Positions 46,260-54,272 of a stretch of DNA of 64,000 bases are shown one piece after another. The notes beneath the pieces were generated by a model. That model was given only the letters and a program-made list of their open reading frames with translations. It made no database searches and was not told the DNA's origin. This stretch comes from Acinetobacter piscicola (GTDB lineage Bacteria; Pseudomonadota; Gammaproteobacteria; Pseudomonadales; Moraxellaceae): contig NZ_CP048659.1 in NCBI RefSeq assembly GCF_015218165.1, positions 2,356,001 through 2,420,000 of the forward strand, written 5' to 3'. Numbering within the stretch: the stretch's first letter is position 1; the number at the start of each line of letters is the position of its first letter. The translations under genes were made by a program, and so were the position numbers.

Positions 46260-46979
46260 ATGATAAATCCACACGCCGTGCTCAATGGAAAAACATCTCA
46301 GGTCACTGAGCAAGCTGTGGAGCTTATTCACCAACGTATACAACAAGGCATTTACCCTATAGGCGCTGCATTGCCTGCTCAACGTGAACTTGCAACTCAG
46401 TTTGGCATCAGTCGTGCCTCATTACGAGAAGCTTTAACGCGTTTAGCCGCTTTAGGTTTATTAGAAATCAAAGCAGGTAAAGGGGTCTATGTGATTGCTC
46501 AGCATAGTCAAATGGCTGAACAATGGGATCTTGAATATCCTGTTTCACTCAAAGATTTTTATCAATTACGCTATATTCTCGAAAGTTTTTGTGCGTTACT
46601 TGCTTGTGAATATTTAAGTGAGCAAGACAAAGCGACACTTCAGCAATATGAGCAACGACTTGAAGCGTCTATTCATGAGAAAAATTGGCAGGCAGCATCT
46701 GAATATGACTATGCTTTTCATCAATATATAATTGAGTTAAGTCATAACCAGACTATTATTCAAACCCTTAAATTACACATCGATCACATTAAAAAAAGTC
46801 AAATTTTACCGTTTACTCAAGCCAATTTAGCTTTTAAAACCATTCAAGAACATAAGTTGATTTTACAAGCCTTATGTCAACAAGATGGTTTAGCTGCTGA
46901 AAAAGCCATGCGAGCACATATTATTGGTGCAGCTCAAAGAGCAGGTGTATATTTTTCACGCTACGACAACACAATATAA
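46260..46979 (+). CDS. GntR-family transcriptional regulator, FadR/FCD subfamily
   Basis: The N-terminal winged HTH (QQGIYPIGAALPAQRELATQFGISRASLREALTRLAALGLLEIKAGKGVYV) is followed by an FCD-type helical effector domain (about 95-230). It lies between alc-allA and hpxO-uraD-uraH, and its probable operators occur at 46157, 47089 and 48409. It likely represses the urate/allantoin genes in response to a ureide or urate metabolite, as HpxS does in Klebsiella. The ligand is unknown. Confidence 0.88.
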   Translation: MINPHAVLNGKTSQVTEQAVELIHQRIQQGIYPIGAALPAQRELATQFGISRASLREALTRLAALGLLEIKAGKGVYVIAQHSQMAEQWDLEYPVSLKDFYQLRYILESFCALLACEYLSEQDKATLQQYEQRLEASIHEKNWQAASEYDYAFHQYIIELSHNQTIIQTLKLHIDHIKKSQILPFTQANLAFKTIQEHKLILQALCQQDGLAAEKAMRAHIIGAAQRAGVYFSRYDNTI

Positions 46980-47088
46980 TCCGCAATTACTCAATTCACC
47001 TCATTCCCTAAAACATGCACTTTTTTGCTTCAAAATTTGAGCAGTAAGTCCATATTTCAAATTTTCTGCTTCGTCATAAGGCAATTTT

Positions 47089-47103
47089 ACTGGTAAGACC
47101 AGT
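47089..47103. promoter_or_regulatory. Putative GntR operator, site B
   Basis: ACTGGTAAGACCAGT, a perfect inverted repeat (ACTGGT/ACCAGT) around AAG, lies about 80 bp before hpxO. An additional ACCAGT half-site follows three bases later. Confidence 0.75.
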
Positions 47104-47181
47104 AAAACCAGTGATTAAAAATTGGCACGCTTCTCGCTTAATACTGTTTAGAAATTTTGATAATGATTGAAGGTCTAAATA

Positions 47182-48339
47182 ATGAAAATTGCGATTATTG
47201 GTGCAGGAATGGGCGGTTTAACCGCAGGTATTGCCTTAAAAAAATTTGGGCATCAAGTCACTATTTATGAACAAGCCGCAGAAATTTTACCTGTTGGTGC
47301 TGCGATTTCACTTTGGTCTAATGGGGTGAAATGCCTCAATTATTTGGGTTTAACCGATCAAATTCAGGCCTTAGGTGGGCAAATGGATACACTCGCCTAT
47401 GTGGATGGACTGAGTCAAAAAACCATGACTCAATTTAGTTTAACACCGCTATATCAAGAAGTTGGACAACGTGCCTATCCTGTGGCTAGAGCCGATTTAC
47501 AACATTTATTGATGCAATATTTTGGGCTTGATGACATTCAGCTTGGAATGAAAATGACAGATATTTCCTCCCATCCCGACCATGTCAATATTCATTTTGA
47601 AGATGGTACAGAGATCACAGCCGACTTACTCATTGGTGCAGATGGTACACATTCACTCACACGTCAATTTGTCCTAGGCTATCAAGTTGAGCGTCGCTAC
47701 GCAGGATATGTCAATTGGAATGGACTAGTTGAGATCAATGAAAATATTGCTCCTGCCACACAATGGACGACATTTATTGGCGAAGGAAAGCGTGTCTCTC
47801 TCATGCCTGTAGCACAAAATCGTTTTTATTTCTTCTTTGATGTTCCTCTTGAACTTGGACAACCCAATCAGCGTGAAGGATACAAACAAGATTTAAAAAA
47901 ATATTTTTCTGAATGGTGTGAACCTGTACAAACATTGATTGATCATTTAGATGAACAAAAAACCAACCGTGTCGAAATCCATGATATCGAACCTTTTATG
48001 AATTTCTATAAAGATCGTGTCGTACTCCTCGGTGATGCAGCTCACAGCACAACACCTGATATTGGTCAAGGAGGTTGCCAAGCGATGGAAGATGCGATTT
48101 ATCTCGCACGTGCCCTACAAATCAATACCTTTGGACTGGAAGATACTTTGGCTCGTTATCAGAATAAACGTAATGATCGTACAAAAGAAATGGTTTTAAG
48201 AGCACGTAAACGCTGTGATGTTACCCACATGAAAGACCCAGCAATAACCCAAGAATGGTATCAATCTTTATATCAAGAACAAGGCAATCATATTATGCAA
48301 GGTATTATCAGTAATATTGTGGGTAATCCACTCGATTGA
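47182..48339 (+). CDS. hpxO: FAD-dependent urate hydroxylase
   Basis: This flavoprotein monooxygenase oxidises urate to 5-hydroxyisourate. FAD-binding motifs are present: [15 protein letters not shown] at the N-terminus and [26 protein letters not shown] near residue 275-300, plus the [12 protein letters not shown] element. Length of 385 residues matches HpxO of Klebsiella. This pathway replaces cofactor-free uricase. It is first of a plus-strand run with uraD, uraH and the permease; operator sites lie before it and before uraD. AAGG precedes the ATG. Confidence 0.93.
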   Translation: MKIAIIGAGMGGLTAGIALKKFGHQVTIYEQAAEILPVGAAISLWSNGVKCLNYLGLTDQIQALGGQMDTLAYVDGLSQKTMTQFSLTPLYQEVGQRAYPVARADLQHLLMQYFGLDDIQLGMKMTDISSHPDHVNIHFEDGTEITADLLIGADGTHSLTRQFVLGYQVERRYAGYVNWNGLVEINENIAPATQWTTFIGEGKRVSLMPVAQNRFYFFFDVPLELGQPNQREGYKQDLKKYFSEWCEPVQTLIDHLDEQKTNRVEIHDIEPFMNFYKDRVVLLGDAAHSTTPDIGQGGCQAMEDAIYLARALQINTFGLEDTLARYQNKRNDRTKEMVLRARKRCDVTHMKDPAITQEWYQSLYQEQGNHIMQGIISNIVGNPLD

Positions 48340-48408
48340 TTCATCATTCTACCGATCTTAAAAATCAATGATCACTCAAAATGGCATAGTCATTGCGTAT
48401 TTAAAATA

Positions 48409-48423
48409 TCTGGTCTGACCTGT
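48409..48423. promoter_or_regulatory. Putative GntR operator, site C
   Basis: TCTGGTCTGACCTGT lies about 35 bp before uraD. It is identical to site A apart from the first base. Confidence 0.78.
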
Positions 48424-48455
48424 CAGACATTAAAATAAGTCGAAGTGGAACAAAT

Positions 48456-48956
48456 ATGCATTTAGAAACATTTAATCAACTCGAAGCCCATGAAGCTCAC
48501 ATTGTTTTAAAAGCTTGCGTACATATTCCGCGTTGGATATCAGATCTTAGCGATCAGCGACCTTATGCGGCTTTAGAACAGTTATATCAAACTGCTGACC
48601 AACATGCCTTAACTTGGCAATGGGCGGAAATTGCGGCAGCTTTGGCACTACATCCCCGCATTGGCGAAAAAAAAGCAGCAGTACAGCTATCTGAAAAAGA
48701 ACAACAATTTTCTCAACATGAGCAAGCTCAGGTCAGCACAGATGAAGAATTACAACAAGCACTTTATCAAGGTAACTTAGCGTATGAGCATAAATTTGGA
48801 CATATTTTTTTAATACGAGCTGCTGGTCGTACTGGACAGGAAATATTATCAGCACTACAACACAGGTTAAAAAATACGTTTGAAAAAGAACAAGTTGAAG
48901 TCAAAAAACAATTGACTGAAATCGCAATGTTGCGCTTAAAACAGGAGATTCAATAA
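48456..48956 (+). CDS. uraD: 2-oxo-4-hydroxy-4-carboxy-5-ureidoimidazoline (OHCU) decarboxylase
   Basis: This 166-residue, mostly helical protein decarboxylates OHCU to S-allantoin. Family features are LHPRIGEKKA with the catalytic His and Glu region, YEHKFGHIFLIRAAGRTGQEIL, and the typical length. It is directly followed by uraH without a gap. A putative operator precedes it. Confidence 0.93.
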   Translation: MHLETFNQLEAHEAHIVLKACVHIPRWISDLSDQRPYAALEQLYQTADQHALTWQWAEIAAALALHPRIGEKKAAVQLSEKEQQFSQHEQAQVSTDEELQQALYQGNLAYEHKFGHIFLIRAAGRTGQEILSALQHRLKNTFEKEQVEVKKQLTEIAMLRLKQEIQ

Positions 48957-49292
48957 ATGTTAACCATCAGTACACATATTTTAAATGCTTCTCTGGGTCA
49001 GCCTGCGCCGCAAGTTTTAGTGAAATTATTTTACATTCAAGCCGATCAAAGTACTTTAGTTGATCAACAATTTACCAATGCTGATGGTCGGATTCAGACA
49101 TTTCAAATCGATCAAACACCATGTGGCAGTTACCAATTATGCTTTGAAGTTGCAGCATATTTCCAATCTTTAAATGTGGACAGTTTTTACCCGAAAGTCT
49201 GTATCGATTTTTATGTAAAAGACATTGAGCAACATTATCATGTCCCGTTATTAATCAGCCCATTCTCTTATTCCACTTACCGTGGTAGCTAA
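48957..49292 (+). CDS. uraH: 5-hydroxyisourate hydrolase (transthyretin-like)
   Basis: This 111-residue protein of the transthyretin-like family hydrolyses 5-hydroxyisourate to OHCU. The signatures are THILNASLGQPAPQVLVKL at the start, GRIQTF in the middle and the C-terminal tetrapeptide YRGS that forms the active site. The start codon touches the uraD stop (TAAATG), and AGGAG lies inside the end of uraD, so the two are translated as a unit. Confidence 0.96.
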   Translation: MLTISTHILNASLGQPAPQVLVKLFYIQADQSTLVDQQFTNADGRIQTFQIDQTPCGSYQLCFEVAAYFQSLNVDSFYPKVCIDFYVKDIEQHYHVPLLISPFSYSTYRGS

Positions 49293-49343
49293 TCTCTTGT
49301 AACTCAGCGGAAAAATGATGATTTAAATTTAAGGAACTCCCCC

Positions 49344-50717
49344 ATGCATCACGATAAAACACAAACTCACGATGAGAATAGCCTCAGTGCTGAACATGAA
49401 AATTTAGGCATGCACAAAAATATCATGTATGGTTTGCAGCATGTATTAACCATGTATGGCGGTATTATTGCTCCACCTTTAATCATTGGTTCGGCTGCTG
49501 GTTTAGATGCAACAGAAATTGGATTATTGGTTGCTGCTGCACTTTTTGTAGGTGGTCTTGCAACAATTCTACAAACGATTGGTTTTAAACACTTTGGTGC
49601 AAAACTTCCAATTGTTCAAGGGGTTTCTTTCGCAGGGGTTGCCACAATTTTAGCCATTGTCAGCACAGGTAGTGGACTTGCATCTGCCTTTGGTGCCGTG
49701 ATTATCGCATCGGTCATTGGCTTATTACTCACGCCTTTTTTCGCAAAAATTATTCGGTTTTTCCCTCCTGTTGTGACTGGATGTGTGATTACCATGATTG
49801 GTATTTCACTGATCCCTGTTGCCATTCGCTGGATTATGGGGGGAAATCCTCAAGCTGCGAATTGGGGTGATCCGACCAATGTCGGCTTAGCGGTACTTAC
49901 TTTAGCCATTGTCATCATTTTTAGTATGCTTCAACACCAAATTCTACGCCGCCTTGCGATCCTTATTGCCATTGTACTGGGTACACTGTTTGCCTATATG
50001 ACAGGTTTTGCTGATTTTTCACATGTCACCACTGGGGCAGTATTTGCCTTACCCAGTTTTTTTCATTTTGGTGCACCTGTGTTTGAGTTTTCTGCCATTT
50101 TAGCCATGGTGATCGTCACCTTAGTCATTATGACTGAAACCACAGCAGATATTATTGCCATTGGAGAAATTGTAGACACTCCAATAGATGCGAAACGCAT
50201 CGGTGATGGCTTACGTGCTGATATGTTATCTAGTGCTATTTCCCCTATTTTCGGTTCATTTATGCAAACAGCTTTTGCACAAAATGTAGGTTTAGTTGCA
50301 ATTACAGGCATTAAAAGCCGCTTTGTTGTGGCGACAGCAGGCTGTATTTTAATTGTTTTAGGTTTATTACCCATCGTTGGACGTTTAGTCGCAGCCATTC
50401 CACTACCTGTTTTAGGTGGTGCAGGCATTGTGTTATTTGGTACTGTTGCTGCAAGTGGAATCCGCACGCTGGCAAAAGTCGACTATGACAATCATAAAAA
50501 CCTCATTATTGTGGCAACTTCACTTGCAATTGGCATGATTCCGATTATAAATCATGAATTTTACGCACAATTTCCAACTTGGGTCAAAACTTTACTGCAT
50601 TCTGGCATCAGTTCAGCTTGTCTCAGTGCTATCTTACTGAATATTATTTTTAACCATTTACCCTTTACCAAAAAAACACCCAATGTGACTACTTTAACGG
50701 TAAATTCAAGTCATTAA
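49344..50717 (+). CDS. Uracil-xanthine/urate permease (NCS2 family)
   Basis: This 457-residue nucleobase transporter has about 12-14 hydrophobic helices. NCS2 features include MYGLQHVLTMYGGIIAPPLIIG, the ...MTETTADIIAIGEIV motif region with QNVGLVAITGIKSR further on. Its position after hpxO-uraD-uraH indicates uptake of urate or xanthine. The ribosome binding site AAGGAA is eight bases upstream. It probably ends the operon; a hairpin but no clear T run follows. Confidence 0.9.
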   Translation: MHHDKTQTHDENSLSAEHENLGMHKNIMYGLQHVLTMYGGIIAPPLIIGSAAGLDATEIGLLVAAALFVGGLATILQTIGFKHFGAKLPIVQGVSFAGVATILAIVSTGSGLASAFGAVIIASVIGLLLTPFFAKIIRFFPPVVTGCVITMIGISLIPVAIRWIMGGNPQAANWGDPTNVGLAVLTLAIVIIFSMLQHQILRRLAILIAIVLGTLFAYMTGFADFSHVTTGAVFALPSFFHFGAPVFEFSAILAMVIVTLVIMTETTADIIAIGEIVDTPIDAKRIGDGLRADMLSSAISPIFGSFMQTAFAQNVGLVAITGIKSRFVVATAGCILIVLGLLPIVGRLVAAIPLPVLGGAGIVLFGTVAASGIRTLAKVDYDNHKNLIIVATSLAIGMIPIINHEFYAQFPTWVKTLLHSGISSACLSAILLNIIFNHLPFTKKTPNVTTLTVNSSH

Positions 50718-50781
50718 CTGATCTATAGTCAATGTAAATACAAACAATGCAAATTATAAACTGGTATCTGTCGTGATATTT

Positions 50782-50814
50782 CTAAACTATTTTTTAAAGT
50801 TAAAAATAGTTTAG
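50782..50814 (+). other. AT-rich hairpin downstream of the permease gene
   Basis: CTAAACTATTTTT and its exact reverse complement AAAAATAGTTTAG enclose seven bases. No T run follows, so it is not a classic terminator, but it may still mark the end of the permease transcript. Confidence 0.4.
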
Positions 50815-50819
50815 TGTTG

Positions 50820-50970
50820 TACATACATTCAAGTGAAGTTGCCCTACTCAATGGAAAAAAGACAACGCTACTTTAGCTCCTTCAATCGACTAGACAGGTA
50901 AAATCTAATTATTCATTTGAATGAATTAGATTGAACTCATAAAAAACTACGCTTTTAGGGGAGTTTTTGA
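50820..50970 (+). pseudogene. Decayed copy of the ahpC 3' end and terminator
   Basis: The segment aligns with the last ~75 bases of ahpC and its terminator. Exact matches include GCTCCTTCAATCGACT and GGTAAAATCTAATT, and the AAAACTACGCTTTTAG stem base resembles ACCACGCTTTTAG of the real terminator. A one-base deletion breaks the frame and a TAG follows the ATCGAC codons. It is a relic, not a gene. It lies about 10 kb from the intact ahpC in the same orientation, just beyond the purine cluster. Confidence 0.85.
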
Positions 50971-50994
50971 ATTATTTTAAGCATAACGTTCTCG

Positions 50995-51074
50995 TCATTG
51001 GATCGGTGTTAGGCCTTTATATTTTTTAAATAAGCGAATAAAAAACCAGTATTTTTATAAGCTAGTTGTTTAAC
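50995..51074 (-). pseudogene. Relic of an AraC-family regulator C-terminus
   Basis: Read on the minus strand, the sequence encodes FFIRLFKKYKGLTPIQ and then a stop, the characteristic C-terminal part of the AraC HTH (FxRxFKKxxGxTPxxY). Upstream, in another frame, KQLAYKNTG fits the preceding helix, so a frameshift or deletion separates them. The remainder of the gene is gone. Confidence 0.65.
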
Positions 51075-51119
51075 AATGATGTCATTATTATTAAAAACTC
51101 AATGAATTAATACTTCAAA

Positions 51120-51183
51120 AATTATTTATAACTAAAAGTGAATATCATTTATTTTTATTACAGTTTTTTAGTTATAAATAATT
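51120..51183. repeat. Perfect 18-bp inverted repeat
   Basis: AATTATTTATAACTAAAA at 51120-51137 and its exact reverse complement at 51166-51183, separated by 28 bases. No gene overlaps it. It could be a small non-autonomous element, an operator or a transcript hairpin. Confidence 0.7.
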
Positions 51184-51303
51184 AAATACTACCCTAACAT
51201 ACTGTACAGAAAATATTGAATAAATGTATAATTTATTTACAACCAAAATAGTTGGTTTTGTTTCCATATTTTAGTTAAATATCATATATAAGATCTTAGA
51301 TAA

Positions 51304-51310
51304 TATGCAA
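51304..51310. repeat. Left target-site duplication of the IS
   Basis: TATGCAA immediately before the left terminal repeat, matching the same seven bases at 52049-52055. Confidence 0.7.
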
Positions 51311-52048
51311 GGGGCTTAGGAAGCAAACATATCTAAATTATATGGTAACTTCCTAATATGAAACATAAAAATAGATACTATTTACGTTCTAAAATTACAG
51401 AAGCGAAATTCAGACAGATTATTCACTTTTTTGCCATGGATTTTACTGCTACAGACACCGCTGAATTAACCAATATTTCTGTCCGATCCATCAATTCGAT
51501 CTTCATCAAAATTCGTCATAAAATAGCCCAAGCTTGTGAAGAGGTTTCTCCTTTTGAAGGTGTGGTTGAGCTTGATGAATCTTACTTTGGGGCACGTCGT
51601 GTTCGTGGTAAACGGGGACGTGGTGCTTCAGGAAAAACTATCGTTTTTGGACTGTTAAAACGAGAAGGTAATGTCTACACAGAAATTATACCCGATTGCT
51701 CCAAAGCCACGCTGCAAGGGATTGTCAGAGGTCATATTGAGCTGGACTCAGTGATTAATACTGATGGATGGCGTGGTTATGATGGTCTGGTAGATTTGGG
51801 CTTCAATAAACATCTACGTGTTAATCATGGCAACAATGAGTTTGCATGTGGTGATCGGCATATAAACGGGATTGAATCATTTTGGGGATATGCAAAAAAG
51901 CGTTTAATTAAATTCAATGGAATTGACAAGAAAATGTTTTATCTGCATCTTAAAGAGACGGAGTATCGCTTCAATCATCGGCACAATAATTTGTACCTCA
52001 ATTTGCTTAAACTACTCCGTGAAAATCCTCTTTAGCTTCCTAAGCCCC
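51311..52048 (+). mobile_element. IS1595-family insertion sequence, 738 bp
   Basis: The element ends in perfect 14-bp inverted repeats (GGGGCTTAGGAAGC at 51311-51324 and its complement at 52035-52048). It is flanked by TATGCAA on both sides. It carries one transposase gene. Because the repeats, target duplication and gene are all intact, insertion is probably recent. It separates the following 581-residue gene from its original upstream sequence. Confidence 0.92.
51358..52035 (+). CDS. IS1595-family (ISXO2-like) transposase
   Basis: This 225-residue transposase has the catalytic residues Asp in ELDESYFG (about 73), Asp in INTDGWRGYD (136) and Glu in HINGIESFWGYAKKRL (173). The basic KRGRGASGK segment lies between the first two. 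An N-terminal zinc ribbon, present in some IS1595 members, is absent; this fits the short ISPna2-like group. It is full length and has no internal stop. Start codon ATG without a recognisable Shine-Dalgarno sequence. Confidence 0.92.
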   Translation: MKHKNRYYLRSKITEAKFRQIIHFFAMDFTATDTAELTNISVRSINSIFIKIRHKIAQACEEVSPFEGVVELDESYFGARRVRGKRGRGASGKTIVFGLLKREGNVYTEIIPDCSKATLQGIVRGHIELDSVINTDGWRGYDGLVDLGFNKHLRVNHGNNEFACGDRHINGIESFWGYAKKRLIKFNGIDKKMFYLHLKETEYRFNHRHNNLYLNLLKLLRENPL

Positions 52049-52055
52049 TATGCAA
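52049..52055. repeat. Right target-site duplication of the IS, containing the next gene's start codon
   Basis: TATGCAA directly after the right terminal repeat. The ATG inside it starts the 581-residue gene. Confidence 0.7.
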
Positions 52056-53795
52056 AACTATATCCCTTTTCAACTGAGAACACTTGTTATACAAATTGAT
52101 CCTTCATTAGATATGTATTGGGAAGATAACTTAAGAACCATTTTCACCAAAATAGATCCAAAAGATCAAGAAAATATTTTTCAACAAATTCTACAACCCA
52201 AAGATATTCGCTGGGATCGTGAACAACATCGTTTCTCCCACCATATAAGAAATGATTTAGAAAGTATTATTAAACAAATCCCTCACACAGGCATGAAAAC
52301 TCTTGCTCAAAAAATTTTACTGTCTCTAGAACAATTAAAGCAATATAACAGTGTCATAGAAGTTGCGGATTATTTAGAAAGTATTCTTAATCAAATTGAT
52401 AAAATTGATGTTGAAGAAAATATTGAATTACAACGTTTAAAATTAAGCATTCGAAAAGAATTTATTTATGCAGCTGGTGCTATTATCAAAAATAAATCTG
52501 AACTCATTATTCCTCCAAATTATCGAAATTTAACTTTAGAATGCGTCAAATCGTTTATTTTAGAAGTCTATCTTAAACAACAGTTATTAGGTTTTTGGTT
52601 CAAAACATTACGTCCACGTCATTTAAAAGGGCAATCCCATCCATTATTTAACGAACATTTACTGAAAGAACAAAAAATTCGCCAACTTGAAGTCGTCAAA
52701 ACCTCCAAATTTATTTTTGCACTCGCACCTAGTCGTGACCTTAATGTAAATCCTTTTTCAATCCGTCGTTTCTTGTTAGAAGAAAAAATTGCTTTTTCTC
52801 ATAATGTTTACTTAAATGGCGTTGCTTTTGACTTAACACAGCTTCAAGACAATAATGCTACCACGACTTTTTTAGAACAAATCATTCGGATTATTACAAT
52901 AGAAAAACTTATTTCCCAACAAATCATTGACTTAATTGATAAGTTTGAACTATATAGTGTTAACCATCTTTTCCCTCTTCTATTTCAACCTCTTGATGCA
53001 TCAGGACTTATTGCTGAAAAAGTGGTACAACAACGTTTGTGGGATTTTGAGCAGATGTTGAGTGTCAATATTTTAGAACCTTTAGAAAATGCTCTACGTC
53101 ATATCATGCAAAATAACGATGAAGCAGAATATTTATTTATTAGTATGCGTCAATTACTTGCAGATATTATTAGTTATTACAAAGATTTTCAGAGCCAACC
53201 AGCAATTATGTTTGATCAGCAAGCTGATCTTTTTTCAGCGCGATTAACAGCATATCTCACTCTCATTTCTAAACGTAAATATGATGTTTTTGTAGTTTCA
53301 ACAGATGAAGACTGGCTTAAAGCAATAGAATTGATTTCTGAGCCTATTGCTCAACTCAAGACAGTTTGTAAAGATGGTCTTGATCAAAATAAAGTTCTAG
53401 TTACAGAAATCAAAGAAAAACAAAGAAGTTTAAAAGAAAAGGAAAACTCTTTTTTCAGCAAAATATTAAATAACCAAGCTAAAGTTCAGGCCCAACTTGA
53501 TGATTTAAAACATCAGACTTTTACTTTAAAAGAAAATACTTATTTTGAAATTGTACGTATCCCTAAAAAATACCCATCGATGACAGTATATTTAGAGTTT
53601 GAGTCTCTGATCTCACTTAATGATAAAGAGCGGCATTATGCTTTCCCAACTGGGAAAAATTGGATTACACGTCTTCCTATTCTTGTTCAATTACCTGAAG
53701 ATCGAAGTTTATTCAACCCACAAGAACTTTATCGAACAATGGAGTTTGATTTAAGTAAAATGAATCAAAAGTGGACAGCAACTATGGGAGTATAA
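52050..53795 (+). CDS. Hypothetical protein, 581 residues, start codon at the IS junction
   Basis: I do not recognise the family. The protein is cytoplasmic in character, rich in helices and charged residues, with no signal peptide or membrane helix. A region of Leu/Lys/Glu-rich heptads (about 455-490, LVTEIKEKQRSLKEKENSFF and onward) could form a coiled coil, and a beta-rich C-terminus follows (FEIVRIPKKYPSMTVYLEFE). No catalytic motif is evident. The IS lies immediately upstream, so the native ribosome binding site and promoter were displaced; no Shine-Dalgarno sequence is visible now. The frame is intact and ends with a terminator. Confidence 0.75.
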   Translation: MQNYIPFQLRTLVIQIDPSLDMYWEDNLRTIFTKIDPKDQENIFQQILQPKDIRWDREQHRFSHHIRNDLESIIKQIPHTGMKTLAQKILLSLEQLKQYNSVIEVADYLESILNQIDKIDVEENIELQRLKLSIRKEFIYAAGAIIKNKSELIIPPNYRNLTLECVKSFILEVYLKQQLLGFWFKTLRPRHLKGQSHPLFNEHLLKEQKIRQLEVVKTSKFIFALAPSRDLNVNPFSIRRFLLEEKIAFSHNVYLNGVAFDLTQLQDNNATTTFLEQIIRIITIEKLISQQIIDLIDKFELYSVNHLFPLLFQPLDASGLIAEKVVQQRLWDFEQMLSVNILEPLENALRHIMQNNDEAEYLFISMRQLLADIISYYKDFQSQPAIMFDQQADLFSARLTAYLTLISKRKYDVFVVSTDEDWLKAIELISEPIAQLKTVCKDGLDQNKVLVTEIKEKQRSLKEKENSFFSKILNNQAKVQAQLDDLKHQTFTLKENTYFEIVRIPKKYPSMTVYLEFESLISLNDKERHYAFPTGKNWITRLPILVQLPEDRSLFNPQELYRTMEFDLSKMNQKWTATMGV

Positions 53796-53815
53796 ATTCA
53801 TTTCCATATTTTACT

Positions 53816-53852
53816 AAGCTTTGTATTCCATCAATGAATACGAAGCTTTTTT
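53816..53852 (+). terminator. Terminator of the 581-residue protein gene
   Basis: AAGCTT-GTATTC and GAATAC-AAGCTT arms (one mismatch) followed by a T run. Confidence 0.85.
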
Positions 53853-53952
53853 ATTACAAATCTGCAATACATTCATTGATTCAAATAGACTACTTTCAAC
53901 GTATACAGAAAATATTTTTCTGTAAAAACAATCAGAAATGAAGGGGTTGCTT

Positions 53953-54159
53953 ATGGGATCAATGATTACCGTGACTTCTTGGAAGTACAATGCTTCTTCG
54001 CGGTATTTGAAAATTTTTTATAACAATGGTTCTGGTGAACTTTACCATCCTGTACCAGAATTTATTTATGATAATTTACTTCGATGTAGTGATAAAACAG
54101 CCTTTGTACATAAATATTTAGAATATGACTTACATTTTAAAAGGCTTTTGATTTTATAA
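53953..54159 (+). CDS. KTSC-domain small protein
   Basis: This 68-residue protein resembles the KTSC domain: WKYNASSRYLKIFYNNGSGELYHPVPEFIYDNLLRCSDKTAFVHKYL, with strand-strand-VP-helix order. The domain is named for its presence at the C-terminus of some lysyl-tRNA synthetases and is thought to bind nucleic acid. The ATG at 53953 is six bases after AAGGGG; the ATG at 53938 overlaps it and has none. Single-gene unit. Confidence 0.78.
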   Translation: MGSMITVTSWKYNASSRYLKIFYNNGSGELYHPVPEFIYDNLLRCSDKTAFVHKYLEYDLHFKRLLIL

Positions 54160-54193
54160 TTTATACATTTATTCAAATCATTATTTTTTAATA

Positions 54194-54218
54194 GATCAGG
54201 GAACTTCCTTCCCTGATC
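54194..54218. other. Perfect hairpin between the KTSC and methyltransferase genes
   Basis: GATCAGGGAA and TTCCCTGATC arms with a five-base loop. No T run on either side, so it is not a typical terminator, but it sits between converging genes. Confidence 0.5.
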
Positions 54219-54272
54219 TCGATGATGCCAACTGAATAAAATTAAAGTTGGCAATGTTATAAGTTCAAACTT

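Noticed and set aside
50063..50467. 134-residue minus-strand frame inside the NCS2 permease
   Set aside because: Antisense shadow of a conserved transporter gene; low-complexity translation without a plausible start signal.
54194..54218. Terminator for the KTSC gene or the methyltransferase
   Set aside because: The hairpin is perfect, but neither strand has a T run after the stem, so I list it only as a hairpin.
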